Assembly: GCF_001650195.1 (NCBI RefSeq)
Contig: NZ_LXYR01000019.1
Location: 19,302 to 83,301 of the forward strand
Direction: 5' to 3'
From: Phormidesmis priestleyi BC1401
GTDB lineage: Bacteria > Cyanobacteriota > Cyanobacteriia > Leptolyngbyales > Leptolyngbyaceae
Length of the DNA stretch: 64,000 nt
In this document: positions 19,472 to 29,200 of the stretch, piece by piece
Layout: each line of letters opens with the position of its first letter
How positions within the stretch are numbered: the first letter of the stretch is position 1
Made by a program: the position numbers and the translations under genes
Notes under the pieces: generated by a model
The model's input: only the letters and a program-made list of their open reading frames with translations
Database searches by the model: none
Told to the model about the DNA's origin: nothing

Positions 19472-20599
19472 TTAGGGGTTGCTTTTGCTGAAGGTGAAAT
19501 GAGGTTGACTTTGATAGGTGCTGAGACTCACCCACGCTAACCCATCAGTGGTGCCAACCCAGAGTTTGTTTCCCGTGTTAGGAGACAGTGCGAGAATCTG
19601 ACTCGACGGCAAACTGCCCACCTGACCGACGATCGCGCCATTGTAAGGATTGAGGCGAAAGAGTCCATTGTTGGTGCCAACCCAAAGGCTGCCTATGTCG
19701 TCAAAGCGGGCTGAGAGAACGTTGCGCCCTCGTAGTTGGGTCACCGATCGCTGAATTTGCGCCGATCGAGTCTTGACTTCTAGCAAGCCACCGAGGGTGC
19801 CTGCCCATAGCGATCCTCTAGAGTCGAGGGTGAGCGCTTGCACGACCCCTCCCGGAATATTTGAAATTTGATTCATCACCCGCGCACTCGCCGTATTCAC
19901 CTGCACCAAGCTTTCCAGCGTTCCGACCCAAAGCTGACCGTCTGCGTCTAAACTCAACGCATTTGCACTCACTCCGGGCAAATTTTTGAGCGTCGTCATC
20001 AGCAAGCCTTGATCAGGACTAATCAGCGCTAATCCTTGGTCAGTGCCGACCCACAAATAGCCTCGCTGATCAATCAGCAGCGACAAAACCCGATTAGACG
20101 GCAGCAGGAAGTTTTGGGCAGTCACTTCATTCGTTCGGGGATCGACGCGCAAGAGTCCCTCATAGGTGCCGACCCAGATTCGTCCCACTTTGTCTTGAGC
20201 TAAGGCTCCGATCGTGCGATTTGGAATCGCGACCCGACTCAAAATTTTGCCAGTGTTGGGGTTGATTTTGGCTAAACCTTGCCACGAGCCAACCCAAAGA
20301 TTGCCCTGATAATCGGGCTGAAGGGCACTCACCCGATAGTCTTCGCCGATCGATCGGTCTTCTTGCTGTCGCTGACTCGGCAGCGGAGGAGCGAGAGGAG
20401 GAGGGGCAGCCGGAACATAAGTCGGCGGTTTTTGAGGAGCGGACACAGACTGCGCGATCGTACCTTTGAAGCGAGGAGACTCTGCAACGGCAACTCCTAA
20501 AGTAGACACGCTCAACACGGCGATCGCGCTTACCCCGATTCCTAAAGACTTGAGAGAAATCGACAAATTAAACCTTCTCACAGACATTCCTCGCAGCAT
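19472..20599 (-). CDS. Secreted seven-bladed beta-propeller protein (two-component-regulator propeller type)
   Basis: A 375-residue protein with an N-terminal signal segment (ISLKSLGIGVSAIAVLSVST then LGVAVAES) and a Pro-rich linker. Seven repeats of about 40 residues follow, each built around LWVGT.GL (for example IWVGTYEGLLRVDPRTNEV and LWVGTNNGLFRLNPYNG). These are Reg_prop units, normally the periplasmic sensor part of hybrid histidine kinases. Here no kinase or membrane domain follows, so it is a free propeller, probably periplasmic or surface-bound. Seven repeats would close one complete propeller. The ligand is unknown. Several in-frame ATGs near the start make the exact N-terminus uncertain. 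Confidence 0.8.
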   Translation of the reverse strand: MLRGMSVRRFNLSISLKSLGIGVSAIAVLSVSTLGVAVAESPRFKGTIAQSVSAPQKPPTYVPAAPPPLAPPLPSQRQQEDRSIGEDYRVSALQPDYQGNLWVGSWQGLAKINPNTGKILSRVAIPNRTIGALAQDKVGRIWVGTYEGLLRVDPRTNEVTAQNFLLPSNRVLSLLIDQRGYLWVGTDQGLALISPDQGLLMTTLKNLPGVSANALSLDADGQLWVGTLESLVQVNTASARVMNQISNIPGGVVQALTLDSRGSLWAGTLGGLLEVKTRSAQIQRSVTQLRGRNVLSARFDDIGSLWVGTNNGLFRLNPYNGAIVGQVGSLPSSQILALSPNTGNKLWVGTTDGLAWVSLSTYQSQPHFTFSKSNP

Positions 20600-20713
20600 C
20601 GGGAGTTGAAGATTTCAAACGTCTAACTCCAGCAAATTTCATGATGCCCATGATACTGCTACAACGTCAGGAGATCACAATAATTTCGCTTGTGAACTAT
20701 CAATCTGTTATCC

Positions 20714-20748
20714 AAACAAAAAGGGATGAGACCTAACTCCCATCCCTT
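20714..20748 (-). terminator. Minus-strand terminator
   Basis: An 8-bp stem AAGGGATG/CATCCCTT with a 12-nt loop is followed on the minus strand by TTTTTGTTT. It separates the propeller gene from the small membrane protein gene at 20986-21237, which it probably terminates through a 240-nt 3' untranslated stretch. Confidence 0.65.
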
Positions 20749-20985
20749 CACGACTCATCATTGAATTGGTAGAAGAACGGCAAAGGTGAAAATGAACTCA
20801 TGCCCAGACACGATATTATTGAGCGCGACTTCAGCAGGCAGGCTCAAGTCTTGGACTCGATCGTGGGCAATCTCTCTACCGAGCTTGATGCTGGGCGATC
20901 GCTCAGCATCAAGCTGAAAAACTCAGTATCTCCCAAAGAAATTTGGCGGACGCTGGCTCTTCTTGTTGAAAATAAGCCTTGTGTC

Positions 20986-21237
20986 TCAGCTACTCTGTGG
21001 TGGACTACTGAGGCGAAACTTTCGACCCAAAAATAGAACAACAACTTGCAACACCGCGACTACAATCAGCCCGTGACCCGAAAATTTGTGGAGGAATTCA
21101 ACCGAGCTTGCATTGGTTGAAGCGCCGCCGGACAGTAGACTACCCGTAATCCCTGCTAGCAGAGCGAGTGAGAAAGCAGCCATCACCAAAAACGTTGCGC
21201 CGCGTTGCAGTGCATACTGATATTCTGAGGTTGTCAT
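20986..21237 (-). CDS. Small two-helix membrane protein
   Basis: An 83-residue protein with two clear hydrophobic segments, ATFLVMAAFSLALLAGITGS and HGLIVVAVLQVVVLFLG. They are separated by a Ser/Gly/His-containing loop, and a short basic/Pro-rich tail follows. No family was recognised. It heads a cluster of leftward genes with stress or envelope character (21326-22632). A minus-strand terminator lies downstream at 20714-20748. Confidence 0.55.
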   Translation of the reverse strand: MTTSEYQYALQRGATFLVMAAFSLALLAGITGSLLSGGASTNASSVEFLHKFSGHGLIVVAVLQVVVLFLGRKFRLSSPPQSS

Positions 21238-21325
21238 GAGCGGCTCACAGGATTATGGAGTGCTGGATTCATATCAGGATTGAAAGGGAGTCAGCTAAAT
21301 AGACACGCTTTACCTGAATCTTGGT

Positions 21326-21850
21326 CTATTTATGACCGCCGAACCATTTAGAAGCGATCGCGCCCAGCGCTGCCCCGACCATCGGGTTGCTGAGAAACTT
21401 CATCATCGCAGGCTGATCTGCCAACACTTCTTGGAAGATGTCTGGGTGATTGTGGTAGGTAAATGCTGCCAGTTTGCTGACATCATCGGCATTCATGTGA
21501 CCAGGGTTGTGAGTCGAGAGTCCTAGTTGCTTTTCCAGGTCGCGATCGTGCAATCCCCGTTTTTTGAGTTGATTAAAGAATTCTTTGGCAACATCATTCC
21601 GCTCATTGGGTTTGATTTGGGCGATCGCCTTTTGCAATTCGGGTTCCATCTGGCTTGAAGGAATCCGATCGGGGTGAAACGATTTGCCAAATAATTGTCG
21701 CCGTTCTTCTTTCGACGATCGTTGAGCAAAATCGTCAAAGTTTTGATAGTTCTCTACCGAATCAGTGGGGATAACATCGTCCGCAGATTCTTTATCTCCA
21801 CGAGCCAAGTCTTGCATAACCTGACGTTTGTAATCATCGCTGCTGGGCAT
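21326..21850 (-). CDS. Conserved hypothetical protein
   Basis: A soluble, polar 174-residue protein rich in Asp, Lys, Gln and Asn, starting MPSSDDYKRQVMQDLARGDK. The middle is helical (EFFNQLKKRGLHDRDLEKQL). The C-terminus ends with a small hydrophobic Ala/Gly patch, GAALGAIASKWFGGHK. A ribosome site (AGGAG) lies about 8 nt before the ATG. No named domain was recognised. Its neighbours are a lipoprotein and a CsbD protein, which hints at a stress-induced set, but this is only context. Confidence 0.7.
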   Translation of the reverse strand: MPSSDDYKRQVMQDLARGDKESADDVIPTDSVENYQNFDDFAQRSSKEERRQLFGKSFHPDRIPSSQMEPELQKAIAQIKPNERNDVAKEFFNQLKKRGLHDRDLEKQLGLSTHNPGHMNADDVSKLAAFTYHNHPDIFQEVLADQPAMMKFLSNPMVGAALGAIASKWFGGHK

Positions 21851-21898
21851 TTTAGTTAAACTCCTGTGTCGTCGTTTTTCAGTTAGAAACAGCGTTTT

Positions 21899-22339
21899 TT
21901 AGCTGCTTGTTCCATACTGAATTTGCTTGGTGCTGTTATCATATTTTGCGGTCAAAACTAACTGTTTGTCAGGGGCATACATTAAAACAGTTAAGTCACG
22001 ATCGGGCGCGTTCTTCCGAAAGCCTTGAACTAACGATTTTGCCAAAGTACGAACTTCGGTAGGACGAACTTGAGGCGAAATCACAACCCCTAGTTTATCG
22101 CTCCCTCGAACATAAGCATCCTGGACTAGCCCATGACCTGTTTGCACGACCCACTCCCCAAAGTTTTGCCCTTGCTTGGTAGTGCCTCGCTCGATCTGTC
22201 CATAGCTCTGCGTACTGCTGACTGCTGGTCTATCAACAGTTTTAGCGGTTACGGCAGTGCCTCCGCAGGCAGTAAGGGTTAGAGATAGAACGAGTGTTAA
22301 AGCAATGAGAGCCTTACGAAAATAATGAGGTAGACTCAT
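21899..22339 (-). CDS. Predicted lipoprotein of unknown function
   Basis: A 146-residue protein with a classical lipoprotein signal: basic MSLPHYFRKA, hydrophobic core, and lipobox LTAC with the Cys at residue 25. The mature part has the segment YGQIERGTTKQGQNFGEWVV and a C-terminal alpha/beta-looking region with DLTVLMYAPDKQLVLTAKYD. It is probably anchored in the inner or outer membrane. An AGGAGG ribosome site precedes the start. No family was recognised. Confidence 0.75.
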   Translation of the reverse strand: MSLPHYFRKALIALTLVLSLTLTACGGTAVTAKTVDRPAVSSTQSYGQIERGTTKQGQNFGEWVVQTGHGLVQDAYVRGSDKLGVVISPQVRPTEVRTLAKSLVQGFRKNAPDRDLTVLMYAPDKQLVLTAKYDNSTKQIQYGTSS

Positions 22340-22395
22340 TAAAACCTCCTGTTAAATCTGTAATGAAGTGAATAATATCTGGCTCTTCTAAACAA

Positions 22396-22438
22396 AAATG
22401 GGTCTAGATAACTCAAGGTTATCTAGACCCATTTAAGA
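22396..22438 (-). terminator. Terminator of the CsbD gene
   Basis: A long, nearly perfect stem AAATGGGTCTAGATAAC/GTTATCTAGACCCATTT lies just past the stop of the CsbD gene. A T-rich run follows on the minus strand. Confidence 0.88.
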
Positions 22439-22443
22439 GTTAG

Positions 22444-22632
22444 TTACGCGTTATCGACGACATCTTTGACACCATCTTTCACGTCTTCCTTAGCGTTGCG
22501 AGCAGCGGCTTCGGCTTGCTTGGCTTTGCCTTCGGCTTGATCGCCAACATCACCTGTCACATTTCCTAAAGCTTCTTGCGCTTTACCTTCAATATTTTTG
22601 CCTGCTGCCTTAGCTCTATCTTCTAAACCCAT
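22444..22632 (-). CDS. CsbD-family stress protein
   Basis: A 62-residue hydrophilic, Ala/Lys/Glu-rich helical protein starting MGLEDRAKAAGKNIEGKAQE. The repeated pattern GNVTGD.GDQAEGKAKQAE is typical of CsbD, a small protein induced by general stress in many bacteria with no known molecular action. AAGGAG lies 7 nt before the chosen ATG at 22632; a longer frame from 22692 has no ribosome site. A strong terminator follows directly. Confidence 0.93.
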   Translation of the reverse strand: MGLEDRAKAAGKNIEGKAQEALGNVTGDVGDQAEGKAKQAEAAARNAKEDVKDGVKDVVDNA

Positions 22633-22954
22633 GATAGACTCCTTACTTTTATCTAGTTGATTAGGTTTGCAAACGGTAAACTGGTTTACCACCTACCCTT
22701 ACAAAGATAGAGGAGAGCTTTAGATTAAGCACTCTCCCAGAAGTTGTATTAGTGATTACAGTTTTAATTTAGATCTCTACTAAATGGACGATTGTGGCTT
22801 TGAAAAGCATTGCAAAGCGGGTTAAATAAGTTGTCTCGATCGACCCCTGCTCGATCGCCCCATCGCTCTTTCTTGAATTGCCAGGAAAAATCTCAAATAC
22901 TATGAATATCTAAGGGTCTTGATAAAATGCCTTTATTTTTTTCCATAGCTGAGG

Positions 22955-23842
22955 ATGTTTGATTTGGATACTTTGCCGCAAGATTTGGCTGAAATTCTGG
23001 CGATCGCTCGCTCGATCGGGTGGGGCGCTGCCGAGATTCTCTTAACCGCGCAACGAACCTCATTTGGCGTCGAGCAAGCAGGTGAAAGTCCAGTGACAAC
23101 AGCGGATTTAGCCGCGAATCAATATATCCTCGACAATCTGCAAGCCACTTTAGGAATGCAGGATTTTGCCTATTTAAGTGAGGAAACCTTTCAATCACAG
23201 CCGATCGCAGCCCGCCTCGATCGCCCGTGGGTGTGGATTATTGACCCCTTAGACGGCACCAAAGACTTTATCAATCGCACCGGAGAATATGCCGTTCACA
23301 TTGCATTAGCACATCAGGGTCGCCCTGTGTTGGCGATCGTTGCCTGCCCTGAACAAGACAAACTCTATTACGCAACGTTGGGCGGTGGCGCATTTGTCGA
23401 AACTCGCAAAGCCGGAGCCTCTCACACTCAGCCTGTTAAAGTCTCAACCAAAAATCAGCCCGAAGAAATGACGATCGTGGCAAGTCGCAGCCATCGCGAC
23501 CAACGATTTGACCAACTGATGCAGCAATTTCCTGGTAAAGATCAGCGTCAAGTCGGCAGTGTTGGAGGCAAAATTGCAGCGATCGTCGAACGGCAAGCCG
23601 ATGTCTACATTTCTCTCTCTGGCAAGTCTGCCCCCAAAGATTGGGACTTTGCTGCCCCAGAGCTAATCTTGACCGAAGCGGGCGGAAAATTTACCCACTT
23701 TGACGGGTCGCCGTTGCTCTATAACCAGAAAGATGTGAGTCAGTGGGGCGGCATTCTCGTAAGCAATGGGCAGTGTCATCAGGCGTTGTGCGATCGAGCA
23801 GAGAAAATTCTGGCAGACATCGATCGTGAATCAGACCTCTGA
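22955..23842 (+). CDS. cysQ: 3'(2'),5'-bisphosphate nucleotidase / inositol monophosphatase family (CysQ)
   Basis: Mg2+-dependent phosphatase expected to recycle 3'-phosphoadenosine 5'-phosphate formed during sulfate assimilation. The Li-sensitive phosphatase motifs are present: SEETF (metal ligand Glu), WIIDPLDGTKDFINRTGEYA and the C-terminal APKDWDFAAPELILTEAGG. Length (295 residues) is slightly above E. coli CysQ. An inositol monophosphatase role cannot be excluded from sequence alone. The following AAA-like pseudogene begins right after the stop in the same frame. Confidence 0.9.
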   Translation: MFDLDTLPQDLAEILAIARSIGWGAAEILLTAQRTSFGVEQAGESPVTTADLAANQYILDNLQATLGMQDFAYLSEETFQSQPIAARLDRPWVWIIDPLDGTKDFINRTGEYAVHIALAHQGRPVLAIVACPEQDKLYYATLGGGAFVETRKAGASHTQPVKVSTKNQPEEMTIVASRSHRDQRFDQLMQQFPGKDQRQVGSVGGKIAAIVERQADVYISLSGKSAPKDWDFAAPELILTEAGGKFTHFDGSPLLYNQKDVSQWGGILVSNGQCHQALCDRAEKILADIDRESDL

Positions 23843-24786
23843 AGTCACAAGATTTCTGAGACGGAATTAACTTCTCATCAAATCCCTATCGACGAGATTG
23901 ATTGCGTCCTCAATCTGTCGTTTGCCGTAGACAATTTTTTTGCGCTAATTTGCGGCTGCTACGATCTGCGTGCCGACAATGCTGCCTATTGCCGCTTGAC
24001 TTGGGCAATTCTCGGCGTTGCCACCCCTGCTGATTTGATTCGCGATCGCAGCCGCACCCCTTTTAATATTGGGCAAGCGATCGAGCTTCAAGGGTTTCAA
24101 GACTACGAAGTGTCTCCCCTGTCAGAAGGCTTAATGCAGGGTGGTTTTATTGTCATTGAAGAAAATTCAAAAGCATTGAAAACTCGTTCCCTCTTGTCAC
24201 AGCGTTGCTCCAATGGGAACGAAGCGATAAGCCTTTCAGAATTCCTCTGGCGACAATGAAACCACCCTGCCTGTCAGAAGGCTTAATGGGAGCCGTCAAC
24301 TATCCGAATGCAGTGCTGAAGACAATTTCGACGTGGACGAGCGGACAGCCATTCCTCACGCAGAAACTTTGTCAGTGTGTGGTGCAATCGAGTCAATCAG
24401 CCGTGCAGGAAACCCTAACTCTTCCTCTAAGCACCGAGGCTTTTTGGATTGAGCAAACTGGTGCGATCGCAGGTGATCGACAACGGCAGGCACAAGACAA
24501 CCCAGAGCATTTGAGAACGATCCGCGATCGGCTTCTACAAGACCAAACTCAAGCAGGTCGCCTATTGGGACTCTATCAACAAATTCTGCGACAAGACAAA
24601 ACTGCCAAATCTCAACCCTCTTTTCTCGCGCACAACCCGTCCGAAGAAATCGAACTCTTGCTGTCAGGTTTAGTCGAGCTGTCGCAAGGGTCACTGCGCG
24701 TCAAAAATCGAATCTATGAGGCAGATCTGCGGCAACAGATGAAGCGGGTCATCAAAGAGCTAACTGAGATCTTGCACCTGAACTAA
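23843..24786 (+). pseudogene. Remnant of an AAA-like (AAA_35-type) ATPase gene, truncated and split by a MITE
   Basis: The frame right behind the cysQ stop encodes IPIDEIDCVLNLSFAVDNFF, then AYCRLTWAILGVATPADLIR and TPFNIGQAIELQGFQDYEVS. These match the Walker B and downstream part of the AAA-like domain found in cyanobacterial WD-repeat and signalling ATPases. Walker A and everything before it are missing and there is no start codon. At 24137 a 133-bp element with a 19-bp duplication interrupts the frame. Removing 152 bp (element plus one duplicate) rejoins the two halves in one frame, giving SPLSEGLMGAVNYPNAVLKT. The second half (to 24786) carries the C-terminal winged-helix-like region SGLVELSQGSLRVKNRIYEA. 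So this is a 5'-truncated relic that was later hit by the insertion, or the reverse. Confidence 0.85.
24137..24269. mobile_element. 133-bp MITE with 18-bp inverted ends and a 19-bp target duplication
   Basis: The left end reads CAGGGTGGTTTTATTGTC. The reverse complement of the right end is CAGGGTGGTTTCATTGTC, so 17 of 18 positions match. The element is flanked by an exact 19-bp direct repeat, CCTGTCAGAAGGCTTAATG (24118-24136 and 24270-24288). It encodes no protein of its own. Removing it with one repeat copy restores the interrupted reading frame, which proves the boundaries. A 19-bp duplication is unusually long for a miniature element. The source transposase is not in the window. Confidence 0.9.
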
Positions 24787-24840
24787 AACTCTCTCGTTTC
24801 TGGCATTCACCCGCCCGTGATTGAACATCACGGTCTACAG

Positions 24841-24904
24841 TGCGAAGTCTACTCAAGGGACTGAGAGAGGGTTTGAGGTTCAGTCCGTTTCAACGGACTT
24901 CGCA
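24841..24904. repeat. Inverted-repeat block in the 24787-25012 gap
   Basis: TGCGAAGT at 24841 and ACTTCGCA at 24897 form outer arms. Inside, ACTGAGAGAGGGTTTGAGG and CAGTCCGTTTCAACGGAC can form smaller hairpins. The style matches dispersed non-coding repeats of cyanobacteria. GGTGCAAGATCT at about 24957 is also the inverse of AGATCTTGCACC at the end of the pseudogene, so the gap may itself be an inserted element. No gene is present. Confidence 0.5.
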
Positions 24905-25012
24905 AGGCTAGCCCGGAATTCCATTCACAGGCGGGACAGAACCGCAGCGAATGGACGGGTGCAAGATCTGAGCTAACCCAGGTGAAACCGCAGCGGCTTT
25001 TGTGGTGCTTAA

Positions 25013-25327
25013 TCAGCCTTGCACTGGGACTTGTGATCGTGTGGGAGCAGGTGCAGCGCTATTGGGTGACTGATTAACTAATTTCTCAATTAGGTGAGGA
25101 GGAGTCGCTTGACGAAAAGCCCCACAATAGTGCATCGTCAACACCGCTTTAAATGCCCAATGATTAGGCAAGACATCGCTGAAAGGGTTGGGTAATGTCT
25201 CAGCCCGATTTTGCACACAGGCATCTAAGATTTGTCGAGTCGTAGGTGGCGCTTGATCTGCTTTCGCGGGAGTGGCTAACCCTACGATCGTCAGCAATGC
25301 AGCACCCACTAAAGAGTTGATCTTCAT
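25013..25327 (-). CDS. Small secreted protein with an SLH-like segment
   Basis: A 104-residue protein beginning MKINSLVGAALLTIVGLATP, a clear signal peptide ending near AKA-D. The mature part contains NPFSDVLPNHWAFKAVLTMH followed by YCGAF. This resembles an S-layer-homology motif (FSDV..HWA..AI) but is too short for a full SLH set. Two Cys residues (in DACVQNR and HYCGAF) could form a disulfide. A start four codons upstream (25339) is also possible. The role may be envelope-associated; the family is uncertain. Confidence 0.65.
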   Translation of the reverse strand: MKINSLVGAALLTIVGLATPAKADQAPPTTRQILDACVQNRAETLPNPFSDVLPNHWAFKAVLTMHYCGAFRQATPPHLIEKLVNQSPNSAAPAPTRSQVPVQG

Positions 25328-25710
25328 CCGATAGTCCACACTTTTAAGATAGGCTCTTTCCTAGTTATAGCGAATCTCTGCAACGAATTGGAGACCCCTA
25401 CCCAGTCACTAAATATAAAGATAAAAGAAGCATTCTTGATTGGGAAGACGGTATTAAATTATTCACTCAAGGAATCGCTGTCAGAAGTGCTGAAGTTAGA
25501 GATGTCGATCGCCTCTACACAAGCTAAATTTGCAGATTCTTCAATCATTTTTTGGAGCATTTACCCTTGAGCAGTAGATAAAGATACTGCAAAGATACGG
25601 ATAGGGAAGTATATTAGATTACCCAACAACTGACGCTTGAATCGAGTCCAATATCGGCAACTACTGGATTAATCTTTAGCTCTTAGTCAACCTCAAATCT
25701 TGAAGTAACG

Positions 25711-26163
25711 ATGAAACGAACCTGGGTTATTGCACTGATAGTCACTTTAGTCACAGTCACGTTAATCGTGCCCCGCAATGTTCGCTTTTTAAAGAGACCA
25801 AGCACGCTGTCAAGGTGTCCAGAGGGCGCGATCGCCACATCCGATTCAACTAAAAAAATTCGCGCCTCTAAAATCATTGTCGAGCCGTGGGAAGGTCGTC
25901 ACAACGTCTACGGCGTTTTTGTCTTACCTGCTGGATATGAAGCAAAATACTTTTTTGCCGTCAATGTTGACGAGTCAGATTCCTACTGCGGCACGATCAC
26001 GACAATCGACGAGCCAGCCTACGGAATTAGCATCAAGCCAGGAGAACGCATCGCGATCGGATATCTGAGAACTCGAACAGCGCTTTGGCTGTTGACCAAA
26101 GGCAAACAAGACGAGTTAACCCAACCCAACAACTGGTTATTAGGCACAAAGAAACAACGCTGA
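25711..26163 (+). CDS. Membrane-anchored hypothetical protein
   Basis: A 150-residue protein with one N-terminal hydrophobic segment (VIALIVTLVTVTLIV), probably an uncleaved anchor or signal. A soluble domain with beta-strand character follows (VEPWEGRHNVYGVFVLPAGY, YGISIKPGERIAIGYL). No family was recognised. A plus-strand terminator at 26190-26230 follows. The 383 bp upstream (25328-25710) contain no convincing gene. Confidence 0.6.
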   Translation: MKRTWVIALIVTLVTVTLIVPRNVRFLKRPSTLSRCPEGAIATSDSTKKIRASKIIVEPWEGRHNVYGVFVLPAGYEAKYFFAVNVDESDSYCGTITTIDEPAYGISIKPGERIAIGYLRTRTALWLLTKGKQDELTQPNNWLLGTKKQR

Positions 26164-26189
26164 TCGCTACAAAATCCAAATCACGATTC

Positions 26190-26230
26190 AGATCCCCAAT
26201 TTCTTCGAGAAATTGGGGATCTTTGCTTTT
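26190..26230 (+). terminator. Terminator between convergent genes
   Basis: A 13-bp stem AGATCCCCAATTT/AAATTGGGGATCT with a 7-nt loop and a T-rich tail follows the gene ending at 26163. It faces the 3' end of the peptide synthetase gene. Confidence 0.85.
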
Positions 26231-26255
26231 GCCTTCACCAATCACTCAGCGGTCT

Positions 26256-29200
26256 CTAATCGAGGTGTAACTTGAGTTTCTCAGCCAGCAGCCTTACATT
26301 CGGTTCTTGCAACATCCCCATGTGATTACCTGGAATCTCGTGAATCTCTACACCGCCAGTCGCAACTGCACGCCAGCCCGATCGAGGGTCGCCGTCAACC
26401 CCGATGCTAAAGTTCTGATCTTTCGCGTGAAAGAAGACAATTCGCCCTGAATAAACTTGAGGAGTGTAAACACTACTCGCACTTAGGTTTTTTTGGGCAT
26501 AGAGAATGTCTTCTAAAAGCTGTGGGAATGGACGATCGAGGGTGCGATAAACCCACTGATAGACCCCTTTTGTCACCGAGCATCTAAGAGTCTGCTCTAA
26601 CCATTCTTCTTTGACCTTCTCTAACATTTGCGTTAGATTCATTTGCAAAAGCTGCTGAGAATAGGCGATGAAGCGCGATCGTAAGAGCAGCTTTTTAACC
26701 ATGACTGAAGGGGCAAACGTGTCTAACATTGACAGTAAGGCAACGTCTTGCCCTTGAGCCTGAAGCTGTTGAGCCATTTCAAACGCGATCGTGCCGCCAA
26801 ACGATACGCCCGTCAGATGATAAGGACCTTGAGGCTGCACCATTTGCATCTGCTGAATGTAGTGCGCTGCAAGAGCTTTGACATCGTTGAGTGGAGCATC
26901 GGGCTGGTCACTCAAGACAGCCAATCCATAAAGGGGCTGATCTGACCCCAAATGCTTTGACAAAGGGCGATAGAAATCAAGCCCTCTTCCTAAAACGTGA
27001 ATCGCAAACAGAGGTCGCTTAGAGCCATTGGGTTGAATCGGAGCGATCGCCGAACCCGATATCGCCTTTTCTGGCTGCTGAAGCAACATCGCCTGCTGCT
27101 GAATCGTAGGAGCTTGAAAAATAGCCGCGATCGCCAGCCGTTGTCCCAAAGTTTTCTCGATTTGAGTCACCAGATTTACCGCGAGAATCGAATGCCCACC
27201 CAACTCAAAAAAGTTGTCGGTGATGCCGATTTCAGGGACTCCTAAGGTCTGTTGCCAAATCTCGGCAAGCTGACGTTGAACTGAATTTTGGGGAGCCACG
27301 AAGGTGCTAGTTGCGTCGGTGCGGTTGGCTTCTGGAGCGGGAAGAGCACGTCGATCGACCTTGCCGTTTTGAGTCAGCGGAATCACATCGAGAACCACGA
27401 TCGCAGAAGGCACCATATAGTCAGGAAGCATTCCTCGCAGAAAATTGCGAAGGTCGTGCGAGGTCGGAGTTTCGGCTGAATCGATGACAACATAAGCCAC
27501 TAACCGTTTATCTCCAGGCTGATCTTCGCGTGCCATCACCACTGAGTCAGCGATCGCCGGGTGTTGAGACAGCACGACTTCAATTTCACCCAACTCAATG
27601 CGGAATCCCCGAATCTTCACCTGATGGTCAATGCGACCCAGAAACTCAATATTGCCATCGGGGAAGAACCGCGCCAGATCGCCAGTCCGGTAGAGCCGAG
27701 ACGATAAATTTAGAGGATTTGCAATGAATCGTTCTGCGGTTTTAACCGGGTCAGTGTAGCCCAATGCCAAACAGTCGCCGCCAATGTAAAGCTCTCCGGT
27801 AACTCCGATCGGGCAGGGGTTAAACTCCGCGTCCAACACATAATATTGAGCGTTCTGAATCGGCTTGCCGTAGGGAATGCTTGCCCAGTGAGAGGCAACG
27901 TCACCAATGCGGTAGAAATTTGACCAAACGGTTGCTTCAGTTGCGCCTCCCAGAGAGACGACTTCAACTCCTGGAAAGGTTTCTTTAAGCGCATCAGGCA
28001 ACGTGACTGGAACCCAATCTCCGCTCATGAACACCAATCGGAGGGCGCTTTTCTGTGCCTTGATCGTAGAGAAAAACGGGGCTAATTGCTGCAACGCGGG
28101 TGGGGCAGAATCCCAAAAGGTGATCGGTTCAGTTTGCAAGATGGTGAGCATCGCCTGTGGATCTCGCACATCTTCACTAGAGACGACTCGAATCGAGCCA
28201 CCCGCCGCCAGCAGACCAAACACGTCATAAACCGACAGGTCAAAGCAGAGAGACGTGATGAAGAGAACTCGATCGCAGGCGTTCACATGAAAAGTGCGAT
28301 TCACCCACTCGATCAGGTTAATCACGGGCTTGTGTCGAACCACGACTCCTTTCGGCGTTCCGGTTGAGCCAGACGTGAAAATAATGTAAGCCGTATCGTC
28401 TGGGCTGTTCTGTCTAGGCAGATTATCAGTGGGCAACTGACCGAGATCAGATGGCTGCCAAACGTGTAGAGGAGTGGACAGTGCAGCGGGTTTGGTTGGC
28501 TCCGTGATCGCCATTATATCTAAACAGATCAGATGCTCCAAGTTAGGAAGCTGTGGCTGAAGTTCCCCAAAGGTCGATCGGTGAATGGGCTGCGAAATCA
28601 CACAGCGAACCGACAGCGACTCTAAAATCCACTGCACTCTGGCATTGGGAAACGTCGGCTCTAGAGGAATATATGCCCCGCCCGCTTTGAGAATCCCCAA
28701 CAGTGCAGGAATCATCTCTAAGCCGCGATTCATATACACGCCGACAAACGTGCCCGCCCCAACTCCCAGCCGTTTGAGATGGTGCGCGAGTTGATTCGCC
28801 TGCTGATTCAGTTCTCCATAGGTGAGAGAATGCGTTCCATAAACGATCGCGATCGCGTCAGGGTTCTGTTTAGCATTGACTTCAAACAGTTCATGCAAAC
28901 AGGTATCTTGAGCATAGTCGGCGGCGGTGTCATTCCAGTCTGATAAAAGCTGATGACGTTCGGAAACGGTCAGCAATGGCAACGCCGCCAGACGTTGAGA
29001 CGGGTTTGCCACCATGCCTTCTAACATTGTCTGGAGATGACCGAGCATTCGGGTGATGGCAGCGTGATCAAATCGAGTCCGATCGTAGGAAATCTTGAGC
29101 GATAACTCTGACCCCAAACACGCAATCAGCACAAGCGGAAACGACGGCTGCTCTAAAAGCCGAATCTCTCGATTTTGCCAACTGCCGCCCTGTTGCTGAA

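Noticed and set aside
20800..21036. 78-codon plus-strand frame (MPRHDIIERDFS...)
   Set aside because: It overlaps the small membrane protein gene on the other strand, has no clear ribosome site or family, and the local terminator supports minus-strand transcription. Real coding is possible but not supported.
25388..25570. 60-codon plus-strand frame
   Set aside because: No ribosome site, no family, and no signal beyond chance length in an AT-rich gap.
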